NCBI RefSeq assembly: GCF_963082655.1
Contig: NC_081553.1
Coordinates: 157,581,441 to 157,645,440, forward strand
DNA: 64,000 nucleotides
From: Stomoxys calcitrans
Lineage: Eukaryota; Arthropoda; Insecta; Diptera; Muscidae
Reading direction: 5' to 3'
Shown one piece after another: positions 34,576 to 45,381 of this stretch. The position numbers and the translations under genes are program-made. A model generated the notes under the pieces. That model searched no databases and had not been told where the DNA came from. It saw only the letters and a program-made list of their open reading frames with translations. Every line of letters begins with the position of its first letter. Position 1 is the first letter of the stretch.

Positions 34576-34911
34576 TCCATTTGCATTTGCATACTTTCGT
34601 CATACAATAAATAATTTATGTCCTTACTGATAGTGGTGATTTTCAAAAGGAAAAAATTGCTTTCCAAACTACCACAATATCAAATAAAGTTAGAAAGCTA
34701 TTTTATTTAATAGCCCAAAATGCCCATTAATCGATCTTTCAATCTCATAGCGAAGAACGTGAAGTATTGCAGTGCTCCCTTAGAAAAAAGCCCGCTGGCT
34801 GCTTACTTGTAATAAAAATCTCACATACTTGAACACATTTCCCAATTTAAGGATTTTTAAAAATTTGTTGCCAATATTTTGGCAGTATAACGAGGCAATT
34901 TTCACCACAGT
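34576..34911. other. Unassigned AT-rich
   Basis: No gene or named repeat is visible between the SINE tail and the 3' end of non-LTR copy B. Confidence 0.4.
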
Positions 34912-34945
34912 AAGGTTAGGTTTAAGTGGCAGTCTGCCATCAGAC

Positions 34946-35669
34946 TCATTTAGACGTTTTCGTCCATTGTGATACCACAGGACCAGAAGAAGGAAAAAAT
35001 TCCAGTAACTCGCGAATATTCACATCCGCTAAATCAGACAGGTTCTCAAAGAAATGAGAACCTAAAGTGGAACTCCTTCTAACTGCTAGTGCGGGACACA
35101 CACAAAGAAAGTGTTCTATAGTCTCTTCTTCCTCCATGTCCCTACAGCTTCTGCAAAAGTCGTTACTGGTAACCTTCAGTATGTCAGCATGTTTTCCGAT
35201 TAGACAGTAACCTGTCATGACGGATACAGTAGTTTTGGAATGCTCACAACCTCCATCTATCATTCGTTGCCCTTCGGGCCTAGCATACATGTCGCTAGAG
35301 GCATTCCCACAGATCCCAGTGTCCCTGGAGCGTGTAAGGTAGTTCCTATTCTCGCAAGCTCGTCTGCTTTAGAATTCCCTGGGATATCTCTGTGGCCCGG
35401 CTCATCTCGTTGAGAGATCTGCGACAATCGAGGACGGTTTTTGTGTTCAGAAATACGTTCTCCAGGAATTTAATGGCTGCCTGGCTGTCTGAGAAGATAT
35501 TTATGCCAAACGTCGTAATGACATTATATCTCATCCATTCCACCAGCTCCTTAATTGCAAAGATCTCCACTTGATACACCATGCAGTGGTCGGGTAACCT
35601 CTTCGATATGACCAGTTCTTGATCTTTAGAGTACACCCCAAAGCCCACCTGATCGTTTAGTTGGAACAA
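34946..35669 (-). pseudogene. RNase H and Cys/His C-terminus of copy B
   Basis: 35346-35669 reads DQVGFGVYSKDQELVISKRL, VYQVEIFAIKELVEWM and NIFSDSQAAIKFLEN, the RNase H E and D motif regions. 34946-35290 carries SVMTGYCLIGKHADILKV, then DFCRSCRDMEEEETIEHFLC and VCPAL, a Cys-x2-Cys...His...Cys arrangement seen at the C-terminus of I/LOA-type ORF2 proteins. The two parts are in different frames, with a stop between. Confidence 0.75.
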
Positions 35670-36044
35670 TCCGTATAGATGTCTATATTACTTCTGTTAC
35701 CAAGGATATCGTAGTTCCAATCGGTTCTATCAGGAATAGTGGTACAGTAATTTTTATCAAAAAGCGACTCAAGTAGGGTGTAATCCACACTGCCTGGAAC
35801 ATCGGATATTGTATCCAGTATAACTCAGTGTCCGTGGCCACCATATGACCAACCTCACGGCAATGGTCGCTGCAATTTGGGTAGCCACAATGTCTTGAGG
35901 CATAATATGTAGCATTAAATTCAGTTCATCAGATGGTGCTGTCCTCAGTGAGGCTGTGATGCACAAACAAGCCATCCTTTGGATCCGGTTAAGTATTGAG
36001 CAGTGGGTGGATTTTTGAAGCGCCGTGCCCCAGACCACAACACC

Positions 36045-36868
36045 TTATAGCATAATAGGTCTGTCAACTGCAGTATATACCCAGTGCATGACGCACAATC
36101 TAAATGCCCAACTTTTGCCAATGGCTCTCTTCCAGGTGTATAGGGCAAGTGTGGCCTTTCTTGCCCTTTCCAAAATGTTGTATTTGAAGTTAAATTTCCT
36201 GTCCAACAAAACACCCAGATATTTTGCGCTTTCTGTAAAGGGAACATTCTCTCCACCCAAGGAAACAGGTTCCACTGCAGGCAACTTGTATCTCCTGCTG
36301 AAAATAACTACTTCTGTCTTGCACGGATTTATACCCAGACCACTTTCGGTAGCCCACTCCTTCATGATTGAAGTCGGTTTACATTATTGAAAGCACCTCC
36401 AATACCAAGAAATGCTACCATTGCTTATTCCTTGACAGCGAGAGAACTCCCTATTTAGCCGACTAGGTCGTGAAACCCTGTTTTAGTGGATTTGCCTTTA
36501 CTATATGCATGCTGCTGCTGAGACAGGAGATCTCCAGGGATCTTTGCCCTAAGATATGTTTCTATCAACCTCTCAAGAGTCTTCATCATAAAGGATGACA
36601 GACTAATAGGACGAAAATATTTCGCCTTCGTGTGGTAGGGTTTTCCTGCTTTCGGAATGAAAATGACCTTCGTGTCCCTCCATTCCACAGGTATATATGA
36701 CATTCTGATACAAGCAGAGTCAAAGCAGGGAACCAGTCTATCAGACACAGCTTGCAATTCAACGGGTGATACATCAGGGCCTGGCGACTTAAAGGAATCG
36801 AAACTTCTTATCGCCCAAAGGATTTTCGGCTCAGACACAATTTTCCTAATGGCCTCCGACGAATGCAC
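36045..36868 (-). pseudogene. Reverse transcriptase of copy B, palm deleted
   Basis: 36455-36868 holds HSSEAIRKIVSEPKILWAIR, SFKSPGPDVSPVELQ, EWRDTKVIFIPKAGKPYHTK and FRPISLSSFMMKTLERL. 36045-36365 resumes at ATESGLGINPCKTEVVIFSR with the thumb YLGVLLDRKFNFKYN. Between them the palm (GTPQGG and YADD) is lost: sequence before the motif IMKE joins directly to WATESG near 36358. Confidence 0.78.
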
Positions 36869-36955
36869 ATGATGGAAACCTCTTCTGGCGCCGCGTTGTC
36901 CGTTGAAGAATTTCCCGAGAAATTTGTATCTACAAGTAGTTCTAGTGTTTCCTCA

Positions 36956-37432
36956 CTAGCCTTTGTCCACATTCTCTAACTTCTGGATATACCCCACCGA
37001 AATAGGTCTCGAGGACAGAATCTTCCTTAGCCTAGAGGCCTCAGATGTATCCTCCATTGAGCTGCAAAATTCTACCCAGGATTTGTTCTGAGCCTTTCCA
37101 AGCTCGCCCTTATATTTTCTTAGCTCAGCCTTATAGATGCCCCAATCGCGTGGTGCTTTTGTGGCTTTTGCTCTGTTGAAGAGTTTTCTACAGTCCTTCC
37201 TTACACCAACCAGCTCTGGGGTCCACCATGGCGGTCGCTGTTTGCCCCATGGCTTGGCACTAGGGCATGCTGACACAAGCGAGTCATTCAGGGCCTTCGT
37301 GATCCGCTTGACCACTATGTCTATATCCTCCGTAGTTTCCACTTCCTTTTCTAGTTTAGAAGGGATAGTGGTGCAGAATTTTTGCCGAAATTTATTCCAA
37401 TCCGCCTTTCTTCTATTTAGTCGAGGGACCAC
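36956..37432 (-). pseudogene. Endonuclease-RT linker of copy B
   Basis: A 158-codon open frame: RRKADWNKFRQKFCTTIPSK, DIDIVVKRITKALNDSLVSA, then PPWWTPELVGVRKDCRKLFN and SSMEDTSEASRLRKILSS. The WWTPEL...R...R.LFNRAK pattern is the conserved linker between endonuclease and RT in non-LTR ORF2 proteins. Copies A (11160-11600) and C (53340-53480) contain parts of the same segment. Confidence 0.75.
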
Positions 37433-37603
37433 TACTCCAGTATTTTCTCCTAATCGCTAAAACTAATATAACGATGATCAGAGAAGCTGTGGTCATCCAA
37501 CACATCCCAGTCGCATATTCTTCCATTTATATCTTACTGTTCCAGATAATAAAGGTCGGTTCATCCCATTTATTACAAATCGCCAGATTTACTTATACTT
37601 ATA

Positions 37604-37840
37604 TTGGGTTGCCCAAAAAGTAATTGCGGATTTTTCATATAGTCAGCGTTAACAAATTTTTCCACAGCTTGTGACTCTGTAATTGCATTCTTTCTTCTGT
37701 CAGTTATCAGCTGTTTCTTTTAGCTTGCTTTAGAAAAAAAGTGTAAAAAAAGTATATTTGATTAAAGTTCATTCTAAGTCTTATTAAAAATGCATTTACT
37801 TTCTTTTAAAAAATCCGCAATTACTTTTTGGGCAACCCAA
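37604..37840. mobile_element. Mariner-derived MITE (237 bp)
   Basis: Inverted ends of about 32 bp begin TTGGGTTGCCCAAAAAGTAA, flanked by TA (37602-37603 and 37841-37842). The left 130 bp (TTGTGACTCTGTAATTGCAT, CTTCTGTCAGTTATCAGCTG) and the right 80 bp match the ends of the mariner at 3707-4642. All coding sequence is gone, so it is a simple internal-deletion derivative. It sits inside the endonuclease region of copy B and is therefore younger than that copy. Confidence 0.92.
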
Positions 37841-38229
37841 TAATATATTCAATAAGCAGCTCACCTCTTTCGTTGACATGCGAACCTCCCCAAATGTGGT
37901 GATGTGCATTAGCAACACTATCTGCAATGAGGCTTTTCTTCCTTACAGAAGCAGCTTAGAAACCGGACCATAGTCTCGATTCAGAACTTCCACCACTGTT
38001 GTATTTGCCTCGTCTTCTGACTCCACCAGGAGTTCATCCTCACAAGATTCGTTAGATCTCGTCATGATGAGCTTCCGTCCGCATCCAGGGGCAGGTGAGC
38101 AAGCTGTGGAACCACTCTTCCTCAGGACACTGGGCACTTGCGGTGTGGACGATTTTTCCTTAGATTCCTCACTAACAGCCGCTGACGTAGTACTTTCTGA
38201 GTTCCGTGCTTCCCCGCACAAATGTTACA

Positions 38230-38676
38230 CTATTATTAAATGGCCAAGGGTTTTATAAAGGCAATTTTGTGGTACATATTACGGCCAAAAGGGCTGAATG
38301 GATTTCAATAAAATTGGCATCATTCGAAAGATTTTTTTTCACAGAATCGACGAAAATATGCATGAAAATTAATGTTCCTTAAAGAAAAGCCATGAAAATG
38401 AGGTAATAATTTTTAATAACAGAAGAAGAAGCATAAACACGGCAAATTGTTGTCTTTTTCTAAAGCATTCGTTATGGGTGTATATGCAAAGCCATAGGTG
38501 GTAGTATAACAAATGGTGCGAGAAAAAGAATATCACTATTCGGTTGGTGGACAGTTTAAAGTATTTTGCATTATGTGATGGGCTCTATCTTTATTATGTA
38601 AAATAAATCAATTTCTTTATGTTTGTATGTCCATATGGACTCAACAGCGACGCAACCGATTTTCTTTAAATGTTCG
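38230..38676 (+). repeat. Helitron-like repeat, left half (split by gypsy insertion)
   Basis: AAATGGCCAAGGGTTTTATA, GAAAAGCCATGAAAATGAGG and AGAAGCATAAACACGGCAAA match 25861-26100 in order. It ends TATGGACTCAACAGCGACGC, AACCGATTTTCTTTAAATG at the gypsy element; the remainder continues after 50944. Confidence 0.45.
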
Positions 38677-38680
38677 AAGT
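38677..38680. repeat. Target site duplication AAGT (left)
   Basis: AAGT directly precedes the left LTR and recurs at 50941-50944 directly after the right LTR. A 4-bp duplication is usual for Ty3/gypsy integrases. Confidence 0.9.
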
Positions 38681-41600
38681 TGTAGCATACAACGGTCAAT
38701 TTCAATTTCTTGAAAAGCCAGTACATGTTGATCAAGTCAATGAGCAGACAAGTTGGCATTGGCACGCTTATTCGGCTCGGCCTTATTGCTCGTCGGTGGG
38801 TATGGGATCTTGCCATTGTCAAGCTCGAAAACGCTACCATAAAACTTTGAAAAGAATTGTCTATAAAGCGTGCAAGTTAAGCTAAGATGGGGACGAAATA
38901 GCAACGCAAGAAGTAGAAAAGAGAAAGAAGAAAGTCGATTTCGCAGAGCCTATTGTATTCAGGTTATAGTTGTAGCAACCTGAAAAGTCTATGCCCACCC
39001 ATCCATGTTACCTGGTATCCACCAATATATCCCTGGTAACCCATAACCAAAACCTCCCTCTACGCTACTGCGGTGCCTTCAGGAATCAAACATAAAGAAA
39101 TTGCTTACCACATATCTATCGATTTCATGATTTTATTCGACATTGTAACCGATATTAATTCAAAAACAAACATATTCATTTTAAATTCACAAACATTTTT
39201 TTTAAACCCTTATATATATATATACAAAAGATAATAATAAAAAACCCAAAAAAAGATAAAAAACAAACAAATCAAAATAACTTGCTTAACTGCTGTTGTT
39301 AACTATATGGCTAAAATTTAAAACGAAATGATTAACAGTGACAGAGGTTTGTTCGTAGGTGTCTGTTACGATCGACTGAAATGTTAAACAAAAATGTTAA
39401 TGCGCATATGTTCAATATGCATAAGAAAGCAAAAGCAAATAAAAAAAACGCAAAGCAAAATGATCGAAGTTCAATGACCTGTTTCCGGACGGACAGGTGA
39501 AATTGCAAATGTATTAGTGTTATTCTCTGTTTGGTCTTATTTGCTGCTTAAAATTGTGTCATAATTTCAAAACATAAAACCCAATGCAATAATTACAACA
39601 ACAAATGAAAAAGTAAAACGATTCTTTTGGTCACATCAACTGGTTTACCATAGGGAAAACAACAAAAACAACATTCACGTTTGTACGGCTATGCATTTAT
39701 GTACTGAGAGTAAGGGACCACCATTCAAAAACAAGTGAGCATATTAAACTGCAGCCAAGAGCTTGCTATATGTTTCAATGCCTCTAAAGCTGTAAGGAGA
39801 AAATAACAAGGCATACACAAAAGGAAAAAAACCCTTGAACGCCTACGTGAATGTTATTTTCGAGTCCTTTTACCAGGATTTATAAAATGTTCTAATTATT
39901 TTGATCTATTTGAAATTTATTGCAGCTGAATTTGTGACCAAAGAAATATATTTTGAATTTATTGAAAATAAAAGAGAATCTTCATTGAAACCACCACTGC
40001 TCTTCAATATTCTAACGGTCTGCTCAAATGATTGGCACAACTAGTCCATGCAGCCACAGCATTAATGACAGCAAGTGGTGTTTTCAAATAAAGCAACAAC
40101 AACAACAAAACAAAGGAGTAAAGAAACCACTTACTTGTCGTTTAGATCCCACGATGAAAGGCCTTTCAGCAGGGGTATGCGGGGCAGGGCTATTTGCACT
40201 TCCCAACACTGGTGGATGTTCTTATAACTTACTAGATTTGTTGGTTGTTTTATTTATTGTCTCTTTTATGTGACTTGTTGTTGTAGTCTTTGGGTGTAAT
40301 GTTTTAATATGATTTTCTTTTTCTTTATTAGTGTTTCACTTTTTCTAAATTTTTTAAATATACCCTTTTTTTCTTCGACCACTTGCGTAATTTTTACCCT
40401 TTAAAATTTTGGAAACTAAATAAATTTTAGAGACACTATAAACTTGTTAAAAATGTTACTTTTTCTCCAAAGAACCGATTTAAAAAAAAATGAATATAAA
40501 TGGAAGCGGTTCAAAATCAAACAACACATACGAACAAATAACATGAGATTTTCATGCATGCAAAGCAGACTTCTGCTTGGAAAAAAAAATCAATTTCTTT
40601 CTTTTTCAGGTTCTTACAGTTTTCAGGCTATCAAAGCAACGATCTTTTTTTTCTAATTCGCACTATAAAATAGGTCACTTTTAAGGCTGCGAATATGAGC
40701 AGGAACACACTATTTTTTTTTTTTGTTTGGGGTTATATAGCACACAAAGGCGGTCAGGGCTTCGCCGCAGTCCCCGAATACTTCCTCTCCACTCCCCTGA
40801 CCACGGACACAACGCGGGGAGTAGGAACGAGTTAATTTCAAGACGCTGAGTAACAGACTGATGGGTTCCGTGTAAATGGGATGCAATGGTACTCCAAGTC
40901 AAGCCAGGGACTTCGTTCGCCTCAAAAGAGAAACCAAATCGACCAAAGAGAGTTAGAAACCTGAGGGAAACACACGACCTCTTATTAGAATTGGAGCAAA
41001 GCAAAAAAAAAAAACAAAACTTAATTTACCTTTGTAGGTTTTTAATCGGGAAATGGTTAATGCGGGTTTCATATGCGGCAAATCAATAATTGAAATGACC
41101 GGAAATAAATTATGATTCAATGGTAGTTTGGCTCAAAAATTTATCCAAACACCCTAATTGGAAAATTTAACATAAGTTAGAATAAAATTCCAACCTTAAA
41201 ACAGAAAAAAAAGAAAATTCGAGATAAATGAAAGTAAATCACTTTATGCCGACCTACCGACACCCGAAAAATAAGAAAAACTCACAATGGATAATTAAAG
41301 AAGTTCCGAAAACTGAGCGGTTTTCATAAAAAAAAACGGATGACGTTTCAATAAAAAAAAAATTCACAGCGGTTTTATTAAAAATTGACTCAACAAACAA
41401 CGATCGTAGCTTTATGTACACTTGTTCACTCTGGGAAAGCTTGCCAAAGATGAGGAAGATGGCTTCTCGGCCAGGCCCTTTTCTACTCTCGCCAAAGCAT
41501 CAGAATTTCCCAAGCTCTTAGCAAAGTTTACAACAAAAAAGAAATGGCCCGACATATACCAATGCAAAACAAACTCAATATGTCGCGGAGAAAAGGAGAT

Positions 41601-41810
41601 AACATCATTGCCTAGGGCATAAAGACTCAATGGCATAGCATAGATATAACAGCGATTAAATGTAATGTGCGAAATCACAGGTATAATCTAGGGAGCTATT
41701 TGCCAAACCAAGCCACCAACACCATAACACAATCAGTCTGGCCACAAACCGGAAAAGAAACAAAAAAGAAAAGAAAGATTTAAACCAACACAGCCACAAG
41801 CGCCACTACA
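38681..41810 (-). repeat. 3' LTR (left), 3130 bp
   Basis: Starts TGTAGCATACAACGG and ends GCCACAAGCGCCACTACA on the plus strand. It aligns end to end with the right LTR with about ten substitutions noted by eye, small homopolymer differences and one 74-bp segment (41248-41321) absent from the other copy. It contains no supported gene; small frames such as 40028-40273 (plus) occur in both LTRs by identity. Confidence 0.95.
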
Positions 41811-41824
41811 TTTACCCCCCCGCC
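41811..41824 (-). promoter_or_regulatory. Candidate polypurine tract
   Basis: On the minus strand GGCGGGGGGGTAAA lies directly against the 3' LTR, where plus-strand DNA synthesis is primed. It contains one C and one T, so the exact RNase H-resistant primer is uncertain. Confidence 0.6.
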
Positions 41825-41880
41825 AAAATCAGGTTTCGGGGAGGAAAAAAAACTCGAAAGCTGATCACGCTTGTGGATGT

Positions 41881-44712
41881 TCATTGCCTTATATCCTTCG
41901 CATGATAATTACCAAGGGATCGTCCTTGTAGATCCTCAAGTTCGTAATAGTAATTGCCCAGTTTCCTACGTATCCGGGCTTTAACAAAAGTTGGAGCCAA
42001 CTTGGCATTGTAACCCTGCTCAAAGTTGCTTTGGCGAAAATTTCTCCGGAAAACCTCTTGACCAACTTCGTAGGAAACCTGTCTGGACCGAAGGTTATAT
42101 GCCCTTTCATTGCGCTCAAACTGCTTCCTCATGAAATCCGAAGCCTTAGCACGAATAATATCAAATGAGTCCGAACGATTGAAATTGACAGCCCTATCAT
42201 CTAACATGCCCAAGTTTCTTAATAATTTATAAGAAGCACCATTGGTCACCATATGCTGACCGAATGCCATGAAATAAGGGGAAGTACCAACGGAGGAGTG
42301 AACTGTAGTCCTAAGTGCACATGCAATTCGACTCAGATTCTCATCCCAATCCTTCTGGTTAGGATTTACATACGCCTTTATCGCAGAAATAACTGATCTG
42401 TTCACTCTCTCAGACGCATTTGCCTGGGGAGAGTGAACCGCAGTATAAACATGAGAAATGCCATAATGTTGCAGAAGTTTATTGAAATTATTCGCCTTAA
42501 ATTGGGTTCCGTTGTCGGAAACAACAACCTCGGGGACGCCAAAAGTGTGAAAAAGATACTCCTCCAGGAACTTGACAACTATATCGGCCGTAAACTTCTT
42601 AACAGGATGGATAAAACAAAATTTCGAAAAATGGTCCAACGCCACAAAAATTCCTACGTTACCGGTTCTGGACCTAGGATACGGTCCTAAAAAGTCCACA
42701 TACAGCCTCTGGAAGAACCTATGAGTCTCCCCTGCCTTACCCATCGGTGGTCTCATAATGTAATTCGGGTGTTTAGTGGATTTGCAGATCTCACAACTGT
42801 TAATGTAATTTCGGACATCATCGACCAAATTTGGCCAGTAGTAATATCTTCGGATTCTCTCCAGTGCCTTATTAATTCCGCAATGAGATGAGAAGGGGTC
42901 ATCGTGGTGCTTTCGCAGGACCTCAGGAACTAAACCCGATGGAATCCAAAGTTTCCATGCCAAGTCGTCAGTTGTTTGTTCTCCGCGTGCGTGCTCTGTC
43001 CTTCTATACAAAAACCCATCGATTATTTTTAAGTCAGGTGTATGATCGATATTAGCTTGAACCCTTCTTAACAAGTCTTTGTAGTCTTCGGAGTTAAAGT
43101 GGGTAGAATTCAAATCTACAAAAACCCCACTGTCGTTACCTATCTCGGACAAACACAAGACCTCGGACAAGTCATCAGAGTTGACACGGGAAAGCGTATC
43201 AGGAACTATATTTTGCGTACCCTTTCGATGCTCAATCTTAAACCGATAGCCTTGTAGTTTCAAAGCCCATCTGGCCAGCCTTGTGCTTAGGTCTGTTTGG
43301 GACATGAGCCATTTTAATGATGCGTGATCAGTTATCACAGTGAACTCATGCCCCTCGACATAAGCCCTGAATTTCTTTATACTCAGCATTGCTGCCAAGC
43401 ATTCTTGTTCGGTGACACTGTAGTTGCGTTGGGCTTGGTTGAGTTTCTTAGACATAAAAGCTATCGGAAACTCATCACCCTCCGCATTCTTCTGCACCAA
43501 TACACTTCCTATTCCTGTTTTGCTAGCATCGCAGTGTATGTAAAAAGGCTGCGAGAAATCAGGACTATGCAAAACAGGGGCTGAACTCAAGATTGACTTT
43601 AAATCCTCAAAAGCTTTCTGGGCATCATCGGTCCACGCAAATTTTCTTTTTGCCTTTAACAAATCTGTTAAAGGAGTCGAAAGGGCAGCATAGTTCCTAA
43701 TAAATTTCCGGTACCAACCCGACATACCAAGAAAACGTCTGACCTGTTTAACAGACCTCGGTGTCGGGAATTCTGTAACGGCGGCAACTTTATCTGGGTC
43801 TGTTCGGATAACCCCGTTTCCCACAACATGGCCTAAATATCGGACTTCAGTCACGCAAAATTTACTTTTCTCGACATTTATGGTTAAACCAGCGTTTCGT
43901 AGACACTTAGCCACTTCCATTAACACAGCAATATGTCGCTCAAAGGATGCCGATACCACAAGAAGATCATCCAGATAGACAAACACTTCGGATCTGAGGT
44001 CCGCAGGTATCACCCGGTCCATGAGCCTGCACATGGTCTGTGGCGCATTGCATAGACCGAAGGGCATGACTTTGAAATGATACAGCGGCCTCCCAGGTAC
44101 GGTGAATGCTGTCTTATCTTTCGATGAGTCATCAAGTGGTATTTGCCAAAAGGCATCTTTGAGGTCCAAACTACTGATAAATTCCGCCTTGGGCAGACGG
44201 CTTAAAATGCCGTCGATATGTGGAAGCGGATAAGCGTCACCTATTGTCAGAGAGTTTAGTTTCCTGCTGTCGAGACACAATCTATTTTTGCCAGGTTTTC
44301 TATGTAGCACCACTGGAGAAGACCAGGCACTAGAGGATTCTTCTATCACCCCCATGGCAAGCATTCGGTCCAACTCTTCACAAATCAACTTCTCAATCGC
44401 CGGAGAGACTGGGAAGTGCCGTTGTTTAACTGGTTTTGCATCACCAGTATCGATGGTATGGCATAAAACATTAGTCTTTCCCAGGCCCGCCTTCGCGAAT
44501 GAAGGGAAAAGACCTATCACCTTTTGCATCTCGAACCGCTGCTCGGAGGTCAACACAATATCACCCAAAATCTCACAAACGTCAGGGAAAAGATTAAGCG
44601 AACCTATGGCCGGTAACAAAGACGGTGGTAAAAGGTCATATAAACGCCAAAAATCGATCCCTAAAATCAGATTCTGCGAGAGAGTAGGTACAATGAAAAG
44701 CCTTATGTCCAT
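41881..44712 (-). CDS. Pol, RT-RNase H-integrase part (943 codons)
   Basis: Counting from the Met at 44712: reverse transcriptase with LDLKDAFW (Asp182), the VMPFGLCNAP motif (about 215) and YLDD (246-249); RNase H with HCDASKTG (Asp395), TEQECLA (Glu437) and TDHASLKWL (Asp462); integrase HHCC zinc site (His602/603, His610 region, Cys640, Cys643) and catalytic core Asp673, Asp733 (VSDNGTQF) and Glu768 (ASERVNR), an exact DD35E spacing. The C-terminal 120 residues resemble the basic tail after the integrase core. All catalytic residues are present and the frame is open throughout. It converts the element RNA to DNA and inserts it. This Met is not the natural start: the frame continues upstream through one TGA (44734-44736) into the protease. 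Confidence 0.95.
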   Translation of the reverse strand: MDIRLFIVPTLSQNLILGIDFWRLYDLLPPSLLPAIGSLNLFPDVCEILGDIVLTSEQRFEMQKVIGLFPSFAKAGLGKTNVLCHTIDTGDAKPVKQRHFPVSPAIEKLICEELDRMLAMGVIEESSSAWSSPVVLHRKPGKNRLCLDSRKLNSLTIGDAYPLPHIDGILSRLPKAEFISSLDLKDAFWQIPLDDSSKDKTAFTVPGRPLYHFKVMPFGLCNAPQTMCRLMDRVIPADLRSEVFVYLDDLLVVSASFERHIAVLMEVAKCLRNAGLTINVEKSKFCVTEVRYLGHVVGNGVIRTDPDKVAAVTEFPTPRSVKQVRRFLGMSGWYRKFIRNYAALSTPLTDLLKAKRKFAWTDDAQKAFEDLKSILSSAPVLHSPDFSQPFYIHCDASKTGIGSVLVQKNAEGDEFPIAFMSKKLNQAQRNYSVTEQECLAAMLSIKKFRAYVEGHEFTVITDHASLKWLMSQTDLSTRLARWALKLQGYRFKIEHRKGTQNIVPDTLSRVNSDDLSEVLCLSEIGNDSGVFVDLNSTHFNSEDYKDLLRRVQANIDHTPDLKIIDGFLYRRTEHARGEQTTDDLAWKLWIPSGLVPEVLRKHHDDPFSSHCGINKALERIRRYYYWPNLVDDVRNYINSCEICKSTKHPNYIMRPPMGKAGETHRFFQRLYVDFLGPYPRSRTGNVGIFVALDHFSKFCFIHPVKKFTADIVVKFLEEYLFHTFGVPEVVVSDNGTQFKANNFNKLLQHYGISHVYTAVHSPQANASERVNRSVISAIKAYVNPNQKDWDENLSRIACALRTTVHSSVGTSPYFMAFGQHMVTNGASYKLLRNLGMLDDRAVNFNRSDSFDIIRAKASDFMRKQFERNERAYNLRSRQVSYEVGQEVFRRNFRQSNFEQGYNAKLAPTFVKARIRRKLGNYYYELEDLQGRSLGNYHAKDIRQ

Positions 44713-44733
44713 TTTTCGACCGCGAAATTCAAT

Positions 44734-45381
44734 TCAAGTCTCCAAAATCCCTAAAACCTTTTGAGCTTTGCCATCGGCAGTGTTCACTGTGGTGTGAAGA
44801 GGTTTGTATGGAATATCCGAATGTAACATTCGTGTAGCCGCATCAGAACCTAAACAGGATACGGAAGCGCCAGTATCGAGGAGACCTATCATATTTCTGC
44901 CTAACAACTGAACTTCCGCATAGGGTCTTACATCTCCAGGTCTGTCTAGGACAGTAACAGAGAAGATTTTCCTCACAGATTTAATCTTTTTCCAAAAAGT
45001 TTTCATTCTAATACTCGACCTACTAGGCCTGTAGTCTTCACCAAAAATCCTCTTTCTGACTTCATAATAATTCCTAAGTCTCTCATGGAAAGGAACCAAA
45101 GGATTAGGACCTAATCGTCGTTCTAACTCAGGGTTATCTGTACAAAGTAATCCCTTTTCATTTCCATTTCCTGTGTAGTTAACACCATCATTTCCATCGT
45201 TAAAGCTGGGTGATTTATTTTCAAGTCTGGGTAAATTATTGTCATATCCGGTTAAAGTACTGTCAAAATTGGGTAAAATATCCTCACACCCTATTTTGTT
45301 TCGGGGCTCGTTCGAGCACGACTCGTTTTGGCTGCACCCTTTGGTGCCATCGCTGAATAGTTTTTTGGATTCGAGCTGCAT
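44734..45381 (-). CDS. Pol, protease part (ends at an in-frame TGA)
   Basis: The frame opens just upstream of the gag frameshift site (a TAG at 45387-45389 closes it further up) and reads KKLFSDGTKGCSQNES, a long hydrophilic spacer, then AEVQLLGRNMIGLLDTGASV with SCLGSD, the aspartic protease active site (DTGAS), and a C-terminal half to LGILET. The protease matures Gag and Pol. It is in the -1 frame relative to gag and in the same frame as RT; only the TGA at 44734-44736 interrupts them. That stop may be a nonsense mutation or a readthrough codon. The Met at 45381 is probably not used, since entry is by frameshifting at 45360-45366. Confidence 0.88.
   Translation of the reverse strand: MQLESKKLFSDGTKGCSQNESCSNEPRNKIGCEDILPNFDSTLTGYDNNLPRLENKSPSFNDGNDGVNYTGNGNEKGLLCTDNPELERRLGPNPLVPFHERLRNYYEVRKRIFGEDYRPSRSSIRMKTFWKKIKSVRKIFSVTVLDRPGDVRPYAEVQLLGRNMIGLLDTGASVSCLGSDAATRMLHSDIPYKPLHTTVNTADGKAQKVLGILET

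Larger units (their letters stand above)
34912..38222 (-). mobile_element. RNase H-bearing non-LTR retrotransposon, copy B
   Basis: The same family as 10492-13674, inverted. From the 5' side (right) it shows ORF1-proximal sequence (37943-38221: SESTTSAAVSEESKEK, DELLVESEDEAN), an endonuclease remnant split by the mariner MITE at 37604-37840, the endonuclease-RT linker (36956-37432), RT pieces (36455-36868 and 36045-36365), RNase H (35346-35669) and the C-terminal Cys/His motif (34946-35290). The 3' terminus (complement) reads GGCAGACTGCCACTTAAACC then TAACC. The linker and RT frames are longer and less broken than in copy A, suggesting a somewhat younger copy. Confidence 0.82.

Noticed and set aside
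37143..37460. 107-codon plus-strand frame
   Set aside because: Antisense shadow of the endonuclease-RT linker of non-LTR copy B.
40028..40273. 81-codon plus-strand frame present in both LTRs (also 49234-49479)
   Set aside because: Its conservation follows from LTR identity, not selection; it is antisense to the element and has no domain.
41811..41880. Possible envelope gene of the gypsy element
   Set aside because: Only 70 bases separate the pol stop from the 3' LTR, so there is no room for a third ORF.
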